Origin: Candidatus Omnitrophota bacterium
Lineage (GTDB): Bacteria; Verrucomicrobiota; Verrucomicrobiia; Limisphaerales; UBA1319
Direction of reading: 5' to 3'
Assembly: GCA_023473405.1 (NCBI GenBank)
Contig: JAMCZD010000072.1
Span: forward strand, 1-6,092
DNA length: 6,092 nt
This document shows, one piece after another, positions 5,779 through 6,092 of this stretch. The notes beneath the pieces were generated by a model. The model was not told the DNA's origin, did no database searches, and worked only from the letters and a program-made list of their open reading frames with translations. The position numbers and the translations under genes were made by a program. Position 1 is the stretch's first letter, and each line of letters opens with the position of its first letter.

Positions 5779-6092
5779 ATGCCAAGAACTATGAGTCGTC
5801 TAAGAGTCTTTATCAGTTCCGTGCAGAAAGAATTCGCGGTTGAACGGCGCGCCATCCGCTCGTTCATGGAAAACGATGCCCTGTTGCGTCGCTTCTTCGA
5901 TGTGTTTCTATTTGAAGACGTCCCAGCTTCCAGTCGGCGGGCGGACGAAGTCTATCTGACTGAAGTGGACGGTTGTGATGTGTATCTTGGCTTATTTGGC
6001 AACGACTACGGGTTTGAAGACGCGGAGGGGGTGTCTCCAACCGAGCGTGAATTTGACCGTGCCACGGCGCAAGGCAAAACGCGGCTCATCTT
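5779..6092 (+). CDS. DUF4062-domain protein (TIR-like, Schlafen/AlbA_2-associated), 3' end outside window
   Basis: The frame is open from ATG 5779 to the window end (104 full codons). RVFISSVQKEF near the N-terminus is the hallmark of DUF4062, a Rossmann-like domain related to TIR. It is followed by FFDVFLFEDVPASSRRADEV, CDVYLGLFGNDYGFED and GVSPTEREFDRA, all characteristic of one subfamily. In relatives known to me this domain is followed by an AlbA_2/Schlafen-type nucleic-acid-binding and ATPase-like region, and such genes occur in or near defence loci; that part is not in the window. The first ATG directly follows the helicase stop (TAAATG), with AGGA at 5765-5768 ten bases upstream. A second ATG at 5791 (MSRLRVFISS) matches the family start better but has no good ribosome binding site. 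Its intactness suggests this gene survived the damage seen upstream. Confidence 0.88.
   Translation, partial: MPRTMSRLRVFISSVQKEFAVERRAIRSFMENDALLRRFFDVFLFEDVPASSRRADEVYLTEVDGCDVYLGLFGNDYGFEDAEGVSPTEREFDRATAQGKTRLI

Noticed and set aside
1..6092. CRISPR array, rRNA or insertion sequence with terminal inverted repeats
   Set aside because: No regularly spaced repeats, no rRNA sequence and no transposase-like protein with flanking inverted repeats were seen.

Overview
The window joins ordinary chromosomal housekeeping DNA on the left (about 1-3893) to a small accessory region on the right (about 3894-6092). The organism is probably a member of the Verrucomicrobiota (Pedosphaera/Limisphaera-like). 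This rests on the prmC-murA gene order, a small double-CxxC zinc-ribbon protein of a style common in that phylum, and moderately high GC. It is an inference from memory of protein families, not from a database search.

Left part: prmC (release-factor glutamine methyltransferase, 5' end probably just outside the window), murA (first committed step of peptidoglycan synthesis) and a small membrane-anchored protein of unknown function are packed tightly on the + strand. murA and the small gene overlap by ATGA, so the three are probably co-transcribed. A 417-base gap with only weak dyads follows, then a zinc-ribbon protein gene, a second gap of about 295 bases, and a clear tRNA gene with a CAT anticodon. 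Its body matches tRNA-Ile2, whose wobble C is modified to lysidine so that it reads AUA.

Right part: immediately after the tRNA 3' end there is an 11-bp tandem duplication that repeats 8 bases of the tRNA end. Next comes a minus-strand excisionase-like helix-turn-helix (HTH) gene facing the tRNA, a stretch of about 540 bases with no convincing gene, and a second excisionase-like HTH gene on the + strand with a good ribosome binding site and a GC-rich hairpin in its leader. Downstream are a broken helicase gene and the start of a DUF4062 (TIR-like/Schlafen-associated) gene cut by the window edge. This layout looks like a tRNA-associated integrated element or a decayed defence island. No integrase is visible.

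The most notable object is the helicase gene. It has a well-preserved N-terminus of a large DUF1998-type DEAD/DEAH helicase (DrmA/DruE-like) up to just past motif Ia. It then changes, in frame, to a short tail that resembles the very C-terminus of a different large helicase, and stops one base before the ATG of the DUF4062 gene. No DEXX box or second RecA domain remains, so it cannot be an active helicase as encoded. An in-frame deletion that joined two helicase genes of a defence operon is the simplest reading. I did not find a demonstrably new complete system in this window.
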